From positions 81,059 to 145,058 of the forward strand of contig JBBRVP010000005.1 of NCBI GenBank assembly GCA_038246785.1: a DNA stretch of 64,000 nucleotides, in the 5' to 3' direction. The DNA is from JBBRVP01 sp038246785. GTDB lineage: Bacteria; Actinomycetota; Actinomycetes; Jiangellales; Jiangellaceae. Below the pieces are notes generated by a model, which saw nothing but the letters and a program-made list of their open reading frames with translations, was not told the DNA's origin and did not search any database. A program made the translations under genes and the position numbers. Position 1 is the stretch's first letter, and each line of letters begins with the position of its first letter. Shown here in pieces: positions 1-8,816 of the stretch.

Positions 1-804
1 CCCCTCCGCGCAGGCGCAGGCGCGCCGCGACGACGTCCTGCTCCTGCAGCAGCAGCCGGTCGCCCGGGCGGCCGGGCGGCCGGTGCAGCGCGTCGCGCAC
101 GCAGAGCAGCCACTCGCGGGCCGGCTCAACCCCCCCGTGAGGCGCGTCGGCGAGCCAGGATGCCGCCACCGCGCGCAGCACGAGGGTGTCACGCAGGCCG
201 CCCTCGGCGTCGACGATGTCGGGCTCGAGCAGGAAGGCCAGCTCGCCGACCCGGGCGTGCCGCCGGCGGGTGAGCTCGGCCAGCTCGGCGAGCCGTCGGC
301 GGCCGTCACGGCGCCAGTCGGCGAGCACCGCCGAGCGCAGCCGGTCACCGAGGGCGCGCTCCCCCGCGACCACGCGGGCGTCCATCAGTCCCATGGCCGC
401 CCGCGGGTCCCGGGAGGCGACCGCACGGGCCTCAGCCAGGCTGCGTACCGAGTGGTCGACGTCGACGCCGGCGTCCCATAGCGGGTAGAGAACGGCGTCG
501 GTCAGGGCGGCCACGTCGGTGTCCGCGTGCTCCCCGTTGTGCAGGACGAGCAGGTCGAGGTCGCTGCCGGGCAGCAGCTCTCGGCGGCCGTAGCCCCCGA
601 CCGCCACGAGCGCGACCCCGCGCCCACCACCGCTGGCGGCCAGCAGACCGTGCAGCCAGTCGTCGGCGCTGTCCGACAGCGCCCGCCGGCGTTGCGTTGG
701 TGTGAGGTCCTCGCGCGCGCTGAGCTGGCTGCGCCGACGCCGGAACGCGGAGGCGCCCGCAGGGGTTCCCCCCGCAGGCGCCTCCTCGCTCGTGCCGGTT
801 GTCA
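1..804 (-). CDS. glnD: [Protein-PII] uridylyltransferase GlnD, N-terminal part (runs off the left edge)
   Basis: Bifunctional enzyme that uridylylates and deuridylylates (in actinobacteria, adenylylates) the PII protein in response to glutamine. The visible 268 codons from a GTG at 804 hold the nucleotidyltransferase signature GGYGRRELLPGSDLDLLVLH, where the two Asp residues bind metal, and then the Arg-rich linker region. The HD and ACT domains lie outside the window. The start is the first GTG after glnB ends (stop at 814), giving a 9-nt gap, and the N-terminus MTTGTSEEAP is low-complexity as usual. It is the last gene of an amtB-glnB-glnD operon, the classical actinobacterial order, so PII, its modifying enzyme and the ammonium channel are co-expressed. 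Confidence 0.9.
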
Positions 805-813
805 CGACCGGTC

Positions 814-1152
814 CTACAGCGCGTCCGTGCCGCGCTCACCCGTGCGCACCCGCACCACCGTCTCGACGGGGGTGACCCACACCTTGCCGTCGCCGATCCG
901 ACCGGTCTGGGCCGACTTGACGACGACCTCCACCACGTCGTCGGCATCGATGTCGTCGACCAGCACCTCGATGCGGGCCTTCGGCACCAGGTCGACGGTG
1001 TACTCCGCGCCCCGGTAGACCTCGGTGTGCCCCTTCTGCCGGCCGTAGCCGCTGGCCTCGGTGACGGTCATGCCGTGCACCCCGAAGGTCTCCAGCGCTG
1101 CCCGGACCTCCTCGATCCGGAACGGCTTGACGACCGCGGTGACGAGCTTCAT
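814..1152 (-). CDS. glnB: Nitrogen regulatory protein PII
   Basis: Small trimeric sensor of 2-oxoglutarate, ATP/ADP and nitrogen status that gates the ammonium channel. The 112-aa length is exactly that of the family. It begins MKLVTAVVKPFRIEEV and has the T-loop region ASGYGRQKGHTEVYRGAEY. The modifiable Tyr sits in the YRGAEY part and the C-terminal signature GDGKVWVTPVE is intact. Its ATG overlaps the amtB stop (ATGA), indicating translational coupling. The GlnK-type link with amtB suggests that the protein binds AmtB directly. Confidence 0.96.
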   Translation of the reverse strand: MKLVTAVVKPFRIEEVRAALETFGVHGMTVTEASGYGRQKGHTEVYRGAEYTVDLVPKARIEVLVDDIDADDVVEVVVKSAQTGRIGDGKVWVTPVETVVRVRTGERGTDAL

Positions 1153-2492
1153 GCGGAGACCTCCTCGTGGTCGGGCACGCGCGCCCCCGGGGCGGCGGAC
1201 GAGTGCTGCGAACTGCCGGAGCTGCCGAGGAAGTCGTAGCCCGACTCGGCGTGCTCGGCGAGGTCGATGCCGGTGACCTCGTCCTCCTCGCTGACGCGGA
1301 AGCCCAGACCCGGGACGGCCTTGATCGCTGTCCCGAGCGCCAGTGCGATGAGGAAGGAGTATGCGAACACCGAAAAGGCTCCGGTGGCCTGCTTGCCCAG
1401 CAGCGAGAGGCCGCCGCCGTAGAACAGCCCGTCCGAGCCGGCCTCGTTGACGCGCGTGGTGGCGAAGAAACCGAGGTAGAGACAACCGACGATCCCGCCG
1501 ACGAGGTGGACGGCCACCACGTCGAGCGAGTCGTCGAAGCCGAACCGGAACTTCAGGCCCACAGCCAGCGCACACACCGCGCCGGCCACCAGGCCGAGCA
1601 GCACCGCGGCCCACGGTGCGAGGAAGGCGCAAGCGGGAGTGATGGCGACCAGGCCCGCGACCGCTCCGGAGGCCGCACCGAGGCTGGTGGGGCGCCCGTC
1701 TCGTACCCTCTCCACGGCCAGCCAGCCAAGCACGGCGGCCGACGTGGCGACCATCGTGTTGGTGAAGGCGACCGCGGCGAGCTGGGTGGCGCCAAGCGCG
1801 GAGCCGGCGTTGAAGCCGAACCAGCCGAACCACAGCAGGGCGGCCCCGATCATGACCAGCGGGAGGTTGTGCGGGCGCATCGGGTCGCGGCGCCACCCGA
1901 TGCGCCGGCCGAGCACGATCGCGAGCGCCAGTCCGGCCGCGCCGGCATTGATGTGCACGGCGGTGCCTCCGGCGAAGTCGAGGACGCCGAGCTTGGCCAG
2001 CCACCCGGGGCCTTGCCCGAGCGGGTCGATGCCGCCGAAGTCGAACACCCAGTGGGCGACCGGGAAGTAAACGATCGTCACCCACACCGCCACGAAGACG
2101 GCCCAGCCGAGGAAGCGCGCCCGCTCGGCGATCGCGCCGCTGATCAGCGCCGGGGTGATGACCGCGAACATCAGCTGGAACATCGCGAAGGCGAGCATCG
2201 GGATCGGGTACTCACCGCCGTTGACCGCCAGCCTGTTGATCGCCTCGCCGAGACCGATGTCGGACAGGCCGCCCCAGAAGCCGTTCCCGGTGTTGCCGAA
2301 CGCGACGGAGAAGCCGAACAGGACCCACAGCACCGAGACGATGCCGATCGTGATGAAGCTCATCATGAGCATGTTGAGCACGCTCTTCACGCGGACCATG
2401 CCGCCGTAGAAGAACGCGAGACCCGGGGTCATGAGCAGCACCAGGGCGGCGCTGGCCAGGACCCAGGCGGTGTCACCGGCATTGAGCTCCAT
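1149..2492 (-). CDS. amtB: Ammonium transporter AmtB
   Basis: Membrane channel for ammonium/ammonia. It has 447 aa and about 11 hydrophobic segments, and contains the family's PGLAFFYGG, FGFSVAFGNTG and DFAGGTAVHINAG stretches, the last with one of the twin pore histidines. The ATG at 2492 is chosen because GGAGGG lies 7 nt upstream and the protein starts MELNAGDTAWVLASAALVLL. The open frame extends 100 codons further upstream without family similarity. It heads the amtB-glnB-glnD operon and has a GlnR-type box about 130 nt upstream. Confidence 0.95.
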   Translation of the reverse strand: MELNAGDTAWVLASAALVLLMTPGLAFFYGGMVRVKSVLNMLMMSFITIGIVSVLWVLFGFSVAFGNTGNGFWGGLSDIGLGEAINRLAVNGGEYPIPMLAFAMFQLMFAVITPALISGAIAERARFLGWAVFVAVWVTIVYFPVAHWVFDFGGIDPLGQGPGWLAKLGVLDFAGGTAVHINAGAAGLALAIVLGRRIGWRRDPMRPHNLPLVMIGAALLWFGWFGFNAGSALGATQLAAVAFTNTMVATSAAVLGWLAVERVRDGRPTSLGAASGAVAGLVAITPACAFLAPWAAVLLGLVAGAVCALAVGLKFRFGFDDSLDVVAVHLVGGIVGCLYLGFFATTRVNEAGSDGLFYGGGLSLLGKQATGAFSVFAYSFLIALALGTAIKAVPGLGFRVSEEDEVTGIDLAEHAESGYDFLGSSGSSQHSSAAPGARVPDHEEVSA

Positions 2493-2621
2493 CGGCAACC
2501 CTCCATGACAGTGGCCCGCAGGCCGCGGTTCGTGGCGGTGACTCACGCCCGTGGGCGCCACCCGGGGACGAGACGTTGCGTGCAGAGTGCTGGCCCGGTG
2601 TTGCCGGATCCGGCAGCGCGA

Positions 2622-2657
2622 GTTACGCATCGGTGACGGATGTCCCGGCCGTGTTAC
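2622..2657 (-). promoter_or_regulatory. Putative GlnR box upstream of amtB
   Basis: Read on the minus strand, the segment is GTAAC-6nt-GGGAC-4nt-GTCAC-6nt-GTAAC. The known actinobacterial GlnR box is GTnAC-n6-GAAAC, usually in pairs, and amtB-glnB-glnD is a standard GlnR target. The second half-site pair fits with one mismatch. The first is weaker. The 4-nt gap between the pairs is shorter than the common 6 nt. Confidence 0.5.
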
Positions 2658-2702
2658 GGGGATGTGTCGCCCCTGCCCCGCGCCCCGCCGCCCCCCCGGA
2701 TC

Positions 2703-2818
2703 AGTCAGGCTCTGGCGGGGCCCCAACCACGGCAGAGCCTGACTGGTCGGCCGCCCTGGTGAGCAGTCAGGCCCTGGCGTGGCCCCAACCACGGCAGAGC
2801 CTGACTGGTCGGCCGCCC
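2703..2818. repeat. Two tandem copies of a 42-bp palindrome family, downstream of ftsY
   Basis: Copies at 2703-2744 and 2765-2806 begin AGTCAGGC and end GCCTGACT, so each folds into a stem-loop. Both are followed by the same 12-nt tail (GGTCGGCCGCCC), giving a 62-bp period. Related 42-bp copies lie at 20177-20218 and 49470-49511. They share the right arm CACGGCAGRGCCTGAC (diverged in the 20177 copy). Here the copies start 44 nt past the ftsY stop, so they probably act as terminators without a U-tract. The rest of the 2493-2849 gap holds the amtB promoter region and no gene. Confidence 0.75.
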
Positions 2819-2849
2819 CACCGGAGGGCGGGGGAGGTGAGGGGCCGGG

Positions 2850-4049
2850 TCAGCCGAGGATGCCGTCGACGAAGGCCGCCGGGTCGAACGGCGCGAGGTC
2901 GTCCGGGCCCTCGCCGAGACCGACGAGCTTGACGGGTACGCCGAGCTCGCGCTGCACCGCGACGACGATGCCGCCCTTGGCCGTGCCGTCCAGCTTGGCC
3001 AGCACGATGCCGCTCACGTCGACGACCTCAGAGAAGACCTTGGCCTGGGCGAGGCCGTTCTGGCCGGTGGTCGCATCAAGCACGAGCAGCACCTCGTCGA
3101 CCGGGCCGTGTCGTTCGAGCACCCGCTTGACCTTGCCGAGCTCGTCCATGAGGCCGACCTTGTTCTGCAATCGGCCGGCGGTGTCGATGACCACGACGTC
3201 GGCCTCGACCTCGGTCCCGATCCGGACGGCGTCGTAGGCCACGGCCGCGGGGTCGCCGCCCTCCCGCTCGGCGCGCACGACGGGGACGCCGACCCGATCA
3301 CCCCACGTCTGCAGCTGCTCGGACGCGGCGGCGCGAAACGTGTCGGCCGCACCGAGCACGACGTCCTTGTGCTCTGCGACGAGCACCCGGGCGAGCTTGC
3401 CCACCGTGGTCGTCTTCCCGGTGCCGTTGACGCCGACGACGAGCAGCACGGCGGGTCGCCCACCGAACCGTTCGACGGCGAGCCGGCGGTCCATGGTCGG
3501 GTCGACGAGCGCGACGAGCTCCTCGCGGAGGACGGCGCGGGCGCGCTCCGGGGAGTCGACCCCCTCGACGCGGATGCGGGTACGCAGCCGCTCGACCAGC
3601 TCCTGGGTGGGGGCGACGCCGAGGTCGCTGGTCAGCAGCGTGTCTTCGACCTCCTCCCAGGTCTCCTCGTCCAGGCGGTCACGCGAGAGCAGGCCGAGCA
3701 GCACCCGGCCGAGCGCACCCTGCGAGCGGGACAGCCGCGCGCGCAGCCGCAGCAGGCGTCCGGCGACCGGCTCCGGCCGCTCGAACGCCGGCAGCGCCTC
3801 GACCGGCGGCAGCTCCCCCTCGACCGGAGGTGCGGCCGCGCCGGGCAGGTCCGGCAGCTCGACCGTCGACAGCGGGCGCTTGGGCGTGTCGACCGGCGGG
3901 CCGTCGTCGTCGCCGACGCCAGGGCCCCGGTCGACGCCGGGCTGGGGCGGCGACGACGGAGCCGCCCGGCGCCGTCGTGGCACGACAAGGGCGACCACGG
4001 CCAGTGCCAGGAGCACGACGACGCCGACGGCGATGAGCAGGTACTCCAC
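2850..4049 (-). CDS. ftsY: Signal recognition particle receptor FtsY
   Basis: GTPase that docks SRP-ribosome complexes at the membrane. The 399 aa comprise an N-terminal membrane anchor (residues 3-24, followed by RRRR), a Pro/Glu-rich linker to about residue 90, and the NG domain. Visible G motifs are GVNGTGKTTTVGKLA (P-loop), DTFRAAASEQL, DTAGRLQNK and TKLDGTAKGG (here AKLDGTAKGG). The true membrane-spanning N-terminus is typical of actinobacterial FtsY. It is followed downstream by repeated palindromes that probably terminate the transcript. Confidence 0.96.
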   Translation of the reverse strand: MEYLLIAVGVVVLLALAVVALVVPRRRRAAPSSPPQPGVDRGPGVGDDDGPPVDTPKRPLSTVELPDLPGAAAPPVEGELPPVEALPAFERPEPVAGRLLRLRARLSRSQGALGRVLLGLLSRDRLDEETWEEVEDTLLTSDLGVAPTQELVERLRTRIRVEGVDSPERARAVLREELVALVDPTMDRRLAVERFGGRPAVLLVVGVNGTGKTTTVGKLARVLVAEHKDVVLGAADTFRAAASEQLQTWGDRVGVPVVRAEREGGDPAAVAYDAVRIGTEVEADVVVIDTAGRLQNKVGLMDELGKVKRVLERHGPVDEVLLVLDATTGQNGLAQAKVFSEVVDVSGIVLAKLDGTAKGGIVVAVQRELGVPVKLVGLGEGPDDLAPFDPAAFVDGILG

Positions 4050-4129
4050 GTCGGCATCCTCGCAGCAGCACGGGGTGCTTCACCGGCCGGCCGGAGCGGT
4101 CGGGCGTCAGCCGACGACGGGTCCTCCGT

Positions 4130-4411
4130 TCAGGAGGGGTGGCGGCCGGTGACCCTGCGCACGCCGCCGACGATGCCGTCCTCGACGCGCTCGACGCGCT
4201 CACGCATCCGGGCGTCCCGGTCGGGGTCGGAGAGCAGCGCGTAGTCGGGGTTGGGGACGTCCGGTCGGACCTTGCCCAACAGGCGGCCCAGCGCGTCGGT
4301 CAGCCAGGGCGCGCGGTCGCTGCTGCGGCCGCGGTAGGGAAAGGCGACCGCGATGAGGACGAGGACGGCGATCGTGAGGATGAGCAGCAGGGAGACGACG
4401 AGGACTGTCAC
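4130..4411 (-). CDS. Small single-pass membrane protein, conserved hypothetical
   Basis: The 93-aa product starts TVLVVSLLLILTIAVLVLIA, a single membrane helix at the very N-terminus. A basic, charged cytoplasmic tail follows with PDVPNPDYALLSDPDRDARM and a short amphipathic segment RMRERVERVEDG. The GTG at 4411 is preferred because it starts the helix directly. An ATG at 4471 would add 20 residues that look non-coding and would run into the next gene. It sits between ftsY and the HAD gene, on the same strand. Its function is unknown. Confidence 0.6.
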   Translation of the reverse strand: MTVLVVSLLLILTIAVLVLIAVAFPYRGRSSDRAPWLTDALGRLLGKVRPDVPNPDYALLSDPDRDARMRERVERVEDGIVGGVRRVTGRHPS

Positions 4412-4467
4412 GCGTCCAGGTTGCCCTACTGGACACCGTGGTCCAGTCGCCACGCTGGTGAGACCGC

Positions 4468-5121
4468 TCACTCCTGCGTGGGTGCCGCCTCGCCGGAGCG
4501 CTCCAGCAGTCCCCGCCGGACGAGCTGCCCCCGCAGGTCCGCGGCTCCGCGGTAGCGGTGTGCCGCCAGACCGAACTCGGCGGCACCGCGGACGTACGCG
4601 ACGGAGTCGTCGACGAACAGGCAGCGCCCGGCTGTGGCGCCGGCCGCGGCAGCCGCAGCCGCGTAGATGCGCCCGTCGGGCTTGGCCGCTCCTAGCCGGG
4701 CGGAGGACACGACGGCGTCGACCTCTTCGTGCAGGCCGAGGCGGACCAGGTCGAGCTCGAGCCGCGTTGTGCCGTTGCTGACGAGCACCACCGGTGCACC
4801 GCTACGCCGGACGTCGCGGACGAGCGCCAGGACGTTGGTGTCGACCTCGCCGGCGGACTCGCTCCAGTCGGCCACCACGGCGGCCGCAGCCTCGCCACAC
4901 ATCGGCACGAGGGCGCGGGCGATGCCGAGCCGCCACACCTGGTCGGGCAACTGCCCGGTCACGGCCGGAGCGAGCCGCTGCGGGTCGAAGGCGAGGGCGG
5001 CCAGCGTGCCGGCGGGCAGGTCGTGCCGACACTCGAGATCGGCGGCGAGGCGCGCCTGGGCGTCCCAGCGGCGTAGCACCCCGTCGAGGTCGAGCAGCAG
5101 CGCGATCGCTCGGCGCGTCAC
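4468..5121 (-). CDS. HAD-superfamily hydrolase
   Basis: Predicted phosphatase/hydrolase of 217 aa. The four HAD motifs are present: DLDGVLRRWD near residue 12 (nucleophile Asp plus acid/base Asp), VLVSNGT (motif II), KPDGRIY (motif III Lys) and FVDDS (motif IV acidic pair). A helical cap lies between motifs I and II. The start ATG overlaps the smc stop by 4 nt (ATGA), so it is co-translated with smc. The substrate cannot be deduced. Confidence 0.85.
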   Translation of the reverse strand: MTRRAIALLLDLDGVLRRWDAQARLAADLECRHDLPAGTLAALAFDPQRLAPAVTGQLPDQVWRLGIARALVPMCGEAAAAVVADWSESAGEVDTNVLALVRDVRRSGAPVVLVSNGTTRLELDLVRLGLHEEVDAVVSSARLGAAKPDGRIYAAAAAAAGATAGRCLFVDDSVAYVRGAAEFGLAAHRYRGAADLRGQLVRRGLLERSGEAAPTQE

Positions 5122-8100
5122 GCCGGTGCGGCCTCGCGCAGCCGTTGGCTGATCACCGTGGTGACACCGTCGCCACGCATCGACGCGCCGTAGAGCGCGT
5201 CGGCTACCTCCATGGTGCGCTTCTGGTGGGTGATGACGATCAGCTGGCTGGTGGTGCGCAGCTCGTCGTACAGCTCGAGGAGCCGCCCGAGGTTGGTGTC
5301 GTCGAGCGCGGCCTCCACCTCGTCGAGGATGTAGAACGGGCTCGGCCGGGCCTTGAACAGGGCGACGAGAAAGGCCACCGCAACCAGGGCGCGCTCGCCG
5401 CCGGACAGCAGCGACAGCCGCTTGACCTGCTTGCCGGGCGGGCGGGCCTCCACCTCGATGCCGGTGGTGAGCAGGTCGCTCGGGTCGGTCAGCACGAGCC
5501 GGCCCGCACCGCCGGGGAACAGGCGGGCGAAGGCGGCCTCGAACTCGCGCGCCACGTCGGCGTACGCGGCGGCGAAGACCTGCTCGACCCGCTCGTCGAC
5601 CTCTCGGACGATGTCGAGCAGGTCGCGTCGCGTCTTGTCCAGGTCGCGCAGCTGCTCGGCGAGGAAGCGCTGGCGCTCCTCGAGGGCGGCGAACTCCTCC
5701 AGAGCCAGCGCGTTGACCCTGCCGAGCAGCGCGAGCTGGCGCTCGGCGGCGCGCAGCCGGCGCTCCTGCTCCGCGCGCACGTACGGCCGGGGCTGCGGCT
5801 CCTCGACCCGCCGCTCGGCCGCTCCCGCGGCCGGCCCCTCGTCCGGCCCCTCGACCTGCGCGGCCTCGTCGGGGGCGCTGGGTGACGGCGGGACCAGCAC
5901 GTCGGGGCCGTAGCCGGCGAGCAGCTCCTCGACCGGCAGGCCGTGCTCCTCCGTGGCCTTGCTGACGAGGGCCTCGATCCGCACCCGCTGCTCGGCGCGG
6001 GCCAGCTCGTCGCGGTGCACCGAGCCGGTGATCTCGTCGAGCTCGGCGGAGACCTCCCGGATGCGTGCGCGGAGCCGGTGCAGACCCGACCCGCTCTCGG
6101 CGACGCGTCGCTGCCCCTCGTCGCGGTGGCGACCTGCCGCGGCCAGCGACTGCTCCAGGCGGGCCAGCGTGAGTGCGGCGCCGCGCCCGACCGCCGCCGC
6201 GACCTGCGCCTCGCGGGCGCGCCGCTCGCGGCGGCGCTCGGCCTCCGCCCGGGCTGCGCGCTCCTGGCGGGCCGCCCGCTCGAGCGACTCGGCCCGACCG
6301 CCGAGCGACCGCACCCGTTCCTCACCGGTGCGCAGCGCGAGCCGAGCATCGGTCTCGGCGATCCGGGCGGCTCGGGCCACCTGCTCGAGCCGGTCGTGCT
6401 CGGCGGCGTCGGGCTCGCCGGTGCCGTCGTCGCCGCTGCCGTCGTCGCCGGACTGCTCGGCGGCGGCCAGCCGCGCCTCCAGCTCAGCCAGCCCGGCGAG
6501 GGCGCCGTCGCGGGCCGCCTCGGCATCGCTGATCGCCCGGTCCAGGCGCTCGGCCTCGGCGGCCGCTGCGCGGGCCGCCGAGCCCAGCTGACCGAGCCGC
6601 TCGGCCACGGCGGAGAGCTCGGCGTCGGACTCGTGCAGCCGCCCGAGCGTGGCCTGCACCCGAGCAGCGGCGTCGTCGCGGCTGCGGCGCAACTCACTGA
6701 GGGCGAAACGTGACCGCTCGAGCGCGTGCCCGGCGGCGGTGAGCGCCTCGGCTGCCTCATCGGCGGCGGCCTGAACCTCGAGCAGGCTGGGTGAGTCGGT
6801 GGAGCCCCCAGCGGCGAGGTGCGCCCCGAGCAGCTCGCCGTCGCTGGTGGCGGCCACGACGTCGGGCACCGCCTCGACGAGGGCCCGGGCGGTCGCCAGG
6901 TCGTCGACGACCGCGACCTTGTGCAGCACCTGGGCGAGGGCGGCCTGCAGCGCGGACGGGGCGCTGAGCAGGTCGAGGGCATAGCGCAGCCCCCCCGGCA
7001 GGGCGGGCCAGTCCCGGGGCGGCTGGTCGCCCGGTGCGGCCACGAGCAGGCGGGCCTGGCCCAGGTCGTCGTCCTTGAGCCGGTGCAGCGCCTCGACCGC
7101 CGCGTCGACGGAGTCGACGGCCACCGCCTCGGCCGCGGCACCGAGGGCGGCGGCCACGGCGGCCTCGGCGCCCGGCTTCACCTGGAGCAGTGCGGCGACG
7201 GTGCCGAGCAGCCCGGACACCCGCTCGTCGGCCGCCAGCAGCACACCGGCGCCGTCGCGGCGAGTGAGGCCCAGCGCCAGGGCCTCGACGCGAGCGGCCA
7301 GCGCAGCGCGCCGCTGCTCGCCAGCCCGCTCCTCCTCGAGCGCTCTCACGAGCGCGGCCTCCACCTCGGCCAGCGCACGCTCGACCGCAGCGTGCTCGGC
7401 GTCGAGGTCCTCCTCACCGACCGACAGGCCGGCCACCGTGGATTCGAGGGCGGTGAACTCGTGCTGTGCCGCCGCGGCCCGCGCGGCCGCCTCACCGCGC
7501 GCGGCTGCGAGGCGGGCCAGCTCGTCCTCGGCGGCGCCGGCGCGCGCCCGCAGTGCGTCGACCTGGCCGATCAGCCGGGCCAGGCCCTCCCGCCGGTCCG
7601 CGGCGGCCCGGGCCAGCCCGGCCAGCCGGCGGCCTTCCGCCGCGGCCGCTTCCTCCGCGCCTTGCCGGGCCGCCACCGCCTCGGCCAGCGCCGCCCGGTC
7701 GCGGGTCACGCCGGCGGCCAGCTCCTCCTCCTGCTGACGTACGCGCGCCGCCTCGGCCTCCAGCGCCACGGGGTCGCGGCCCGGGCTTGGCGGCTCGGCG
7801 GCGGCTCCTTGACGCACCCGCTCCGCGGCCAGCGAGGCCGTGCCGCGCAGTCGCTCGCGCAGGGACGACAACGCGTACCAGGTCTCCTGCGCCGTCGCGA
7901 GAGCGGGCGCGGCGGAGCGCGCCTGCTCCTCCAGGCTCGCCTCCTCCTGGCGTGCCGCAGACGCGGCGGCCGCCAGCGCCGCCTGGCGCTCCCGCAGCGC
8001 GGTCTCGTCGGCAACCTCCCTGGCGAGCTCGCCCTGCAGGCGGCCAATGTCGTCGGCCAGCAGCCGCAGCCGGGCGTCCCGGGCATCGGCCTGGATCACC

Positions 8101-8747
8101 TGCGCGCGGCGGGCCACCTCGGCCTGCCGCGACAGCGGCCCCAGCTGGCGGCGCAGCTCGGCGGTGAGGTCCTGCAGCCGGGTGAGGTTGCCCTGCATCG
8201 CGTCGAGCTTGCGCAGCGCCTTCTCCTTGCGCTTGCGGTGCTTGAGGACCCCGGCCGCCTCCTCGACGAATCCGCGCCGGTCCTCCGGTGTCGCGGACAG
8301 GATCGCGTCGAGCTGGCCCTGCCCGACGATGACGTGCATCTCCCGCCCGATGCCGGAGTCGGCGAGTAGCTCCTGCACGTCGAGCAACCGGCAGGGCTGG
8401 CCGTTGATGGCGTATTCCGAGCCGCCGTTGCGGAACATCGTCCGCGCGAGCGTCACCTCGGTGTAGTCGATGGGCAGCGCGCGGTCGGCGTTGTCGATGG
8501 TGAGCACGACCTCGGCCCGGCCCAGCGGTGGGCGGCCGGAGGTGCCGGCGAAGATGACGTCCTCCATCTTGCCGCCGCGCAGGCTCTTGGCCCCCTGCTC
8601 GCCCATCACCCAGGCCAGCGCGTCGACAACGTTGGACTTGCCGGAGCCGTTGGGCCCGACGACGCAGGTGACACCGGGCTCGAAGCGCAGCGTGGTCGAG
8701 GAGGCGAAGGACTTGAAGCCGCGCAGCGTCAGGCTCTTCAGGTGCAC
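5118..8747 (-). CDS. smc: Chromosome segregation protein SMC
   Basis: ATPase that organises the bacterial chromosome with ScpA/ScpB. The 1209-aa length fits the family. The N-terminal ATPase half has GFKSFASSTTLRFEPG and the Walker A motif GPNGSGKSN. Ala/Arg/Glu-rich coiled coils run to about residue 1040 with the hinge near 510-640 (GLLGTVAALLQVKPGAEAAV). The C-terminal half carries the signature LSLLSGGERALVAVAF and the Walker B motif FYILDEVEAALDD. The start is GTG at 8747. The Ala/Arg bias of the coils leaves long open antisense frames here, which are shadows. Confidence 0.97.
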   Translation of the reverse strand: MHLKSLTLRGFKSFASSTTLRFEPGVTCVVGPNGSGKSNVVDALAWVMGEQGAKSLRGGKMEDVIFAGTSGRPPLGRAEVVLTIDNADRALPIDYTEVTLARTMFRNGGSEYAINGQPCRLLDVQELLADSGIGREMHVIVGQGQLDAILSATPEDRRGFVEEAAGVLKHRKRKEKALRKLDAMQGNLTRLQDLTAELRRQLGPLSRQAEVARRAQVIQADARDARLRLLADDIGRLQGELAREVADETALRERQAALAAAASAARQEEASLEEQARSAAPALATAQETWYALSSLRERLRGTASLAAERVRQGAAAEPPSPGRDPVALEAEAARVRQQEEELAAGVTRDRAALAEAVAARQGAEEAAAAEGRRLAGLARAAADRREGLARLIGQVDALRARAGAAEDELARLAAARGEAAARAAAAQHEFTALESTVAGLSVGEEDLDAEHAAVERALAEVEAALVRALEEERAGEQRRAALAARVEALALGLTRRDGAGVLLAADERVSGLLGTVAALLQVKPGAEAAVAAALGAAAEAVAVDSVDAAVEALHRLKDDDLGQARLLVAAPGDQPPRDWPALPGGLRYALDLLSAPSALQAALAQVLHKVAVVDDLATARALVEAVPDVVAATSDGELLGAHLAAGGSTDSPSLLEVQAAADEAAEALTAAGHALERSRFALSELRRSRDDAAARVQATLGRLHESDAELSAVAERLGQLGSAARAAAAEAERLDRAISDAEAARDGALAGLAELEARLAAAEQSGDDGSGDDGTGEPDAAEHDRLEQVARAARIAETDARLALRTGEERVRSLGGRAESLERAARQERAARAEAERRRERRAREAQVAAAVGRGAALTLARLEQSLAAAGRHRDEGQRRVAESGSGLHRLRARIREVSAELDEITGSVHRDELARAEQRVRIEALVSKATEEHGLPVEELLAGYGPDVLVPPSPSAPDEAAQVEGPDEGPAAGAAERRVEEPQPRPYVRAEQERRLRAAERQLALLGRVNALALEEFAALEERQRFLAEQLRDLDKTRRDLLDIVREVDERVEQVFAAAYADVAREFEAAFARLFPGGAGRLVLTDPSDLLTTGIEVEARPPGKQVKRLSLLSGGERALVAVAFLVALFKARPSPFYILDEVEAALDDTNLGRLLELYDELRTTSQLIVITHQKRTMEVADALYGASMRGDGVTTVISQRLREAAPA

Positions 8748-8816
8748 GCTGGGACGCTCTCAGGTCGGCGGACGCGGGACGTCGAGGCGACGCCGGGACG
8801 TGCGCCCGACGCTACC

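Noticed and set aside
5943..8369. Long plus-strand open frames opposite smc
   Set aside because: Antisense shadows caused by the GC/Ala/Arg bias of the coiled coil; no motifs and no ribosome-binding sites.
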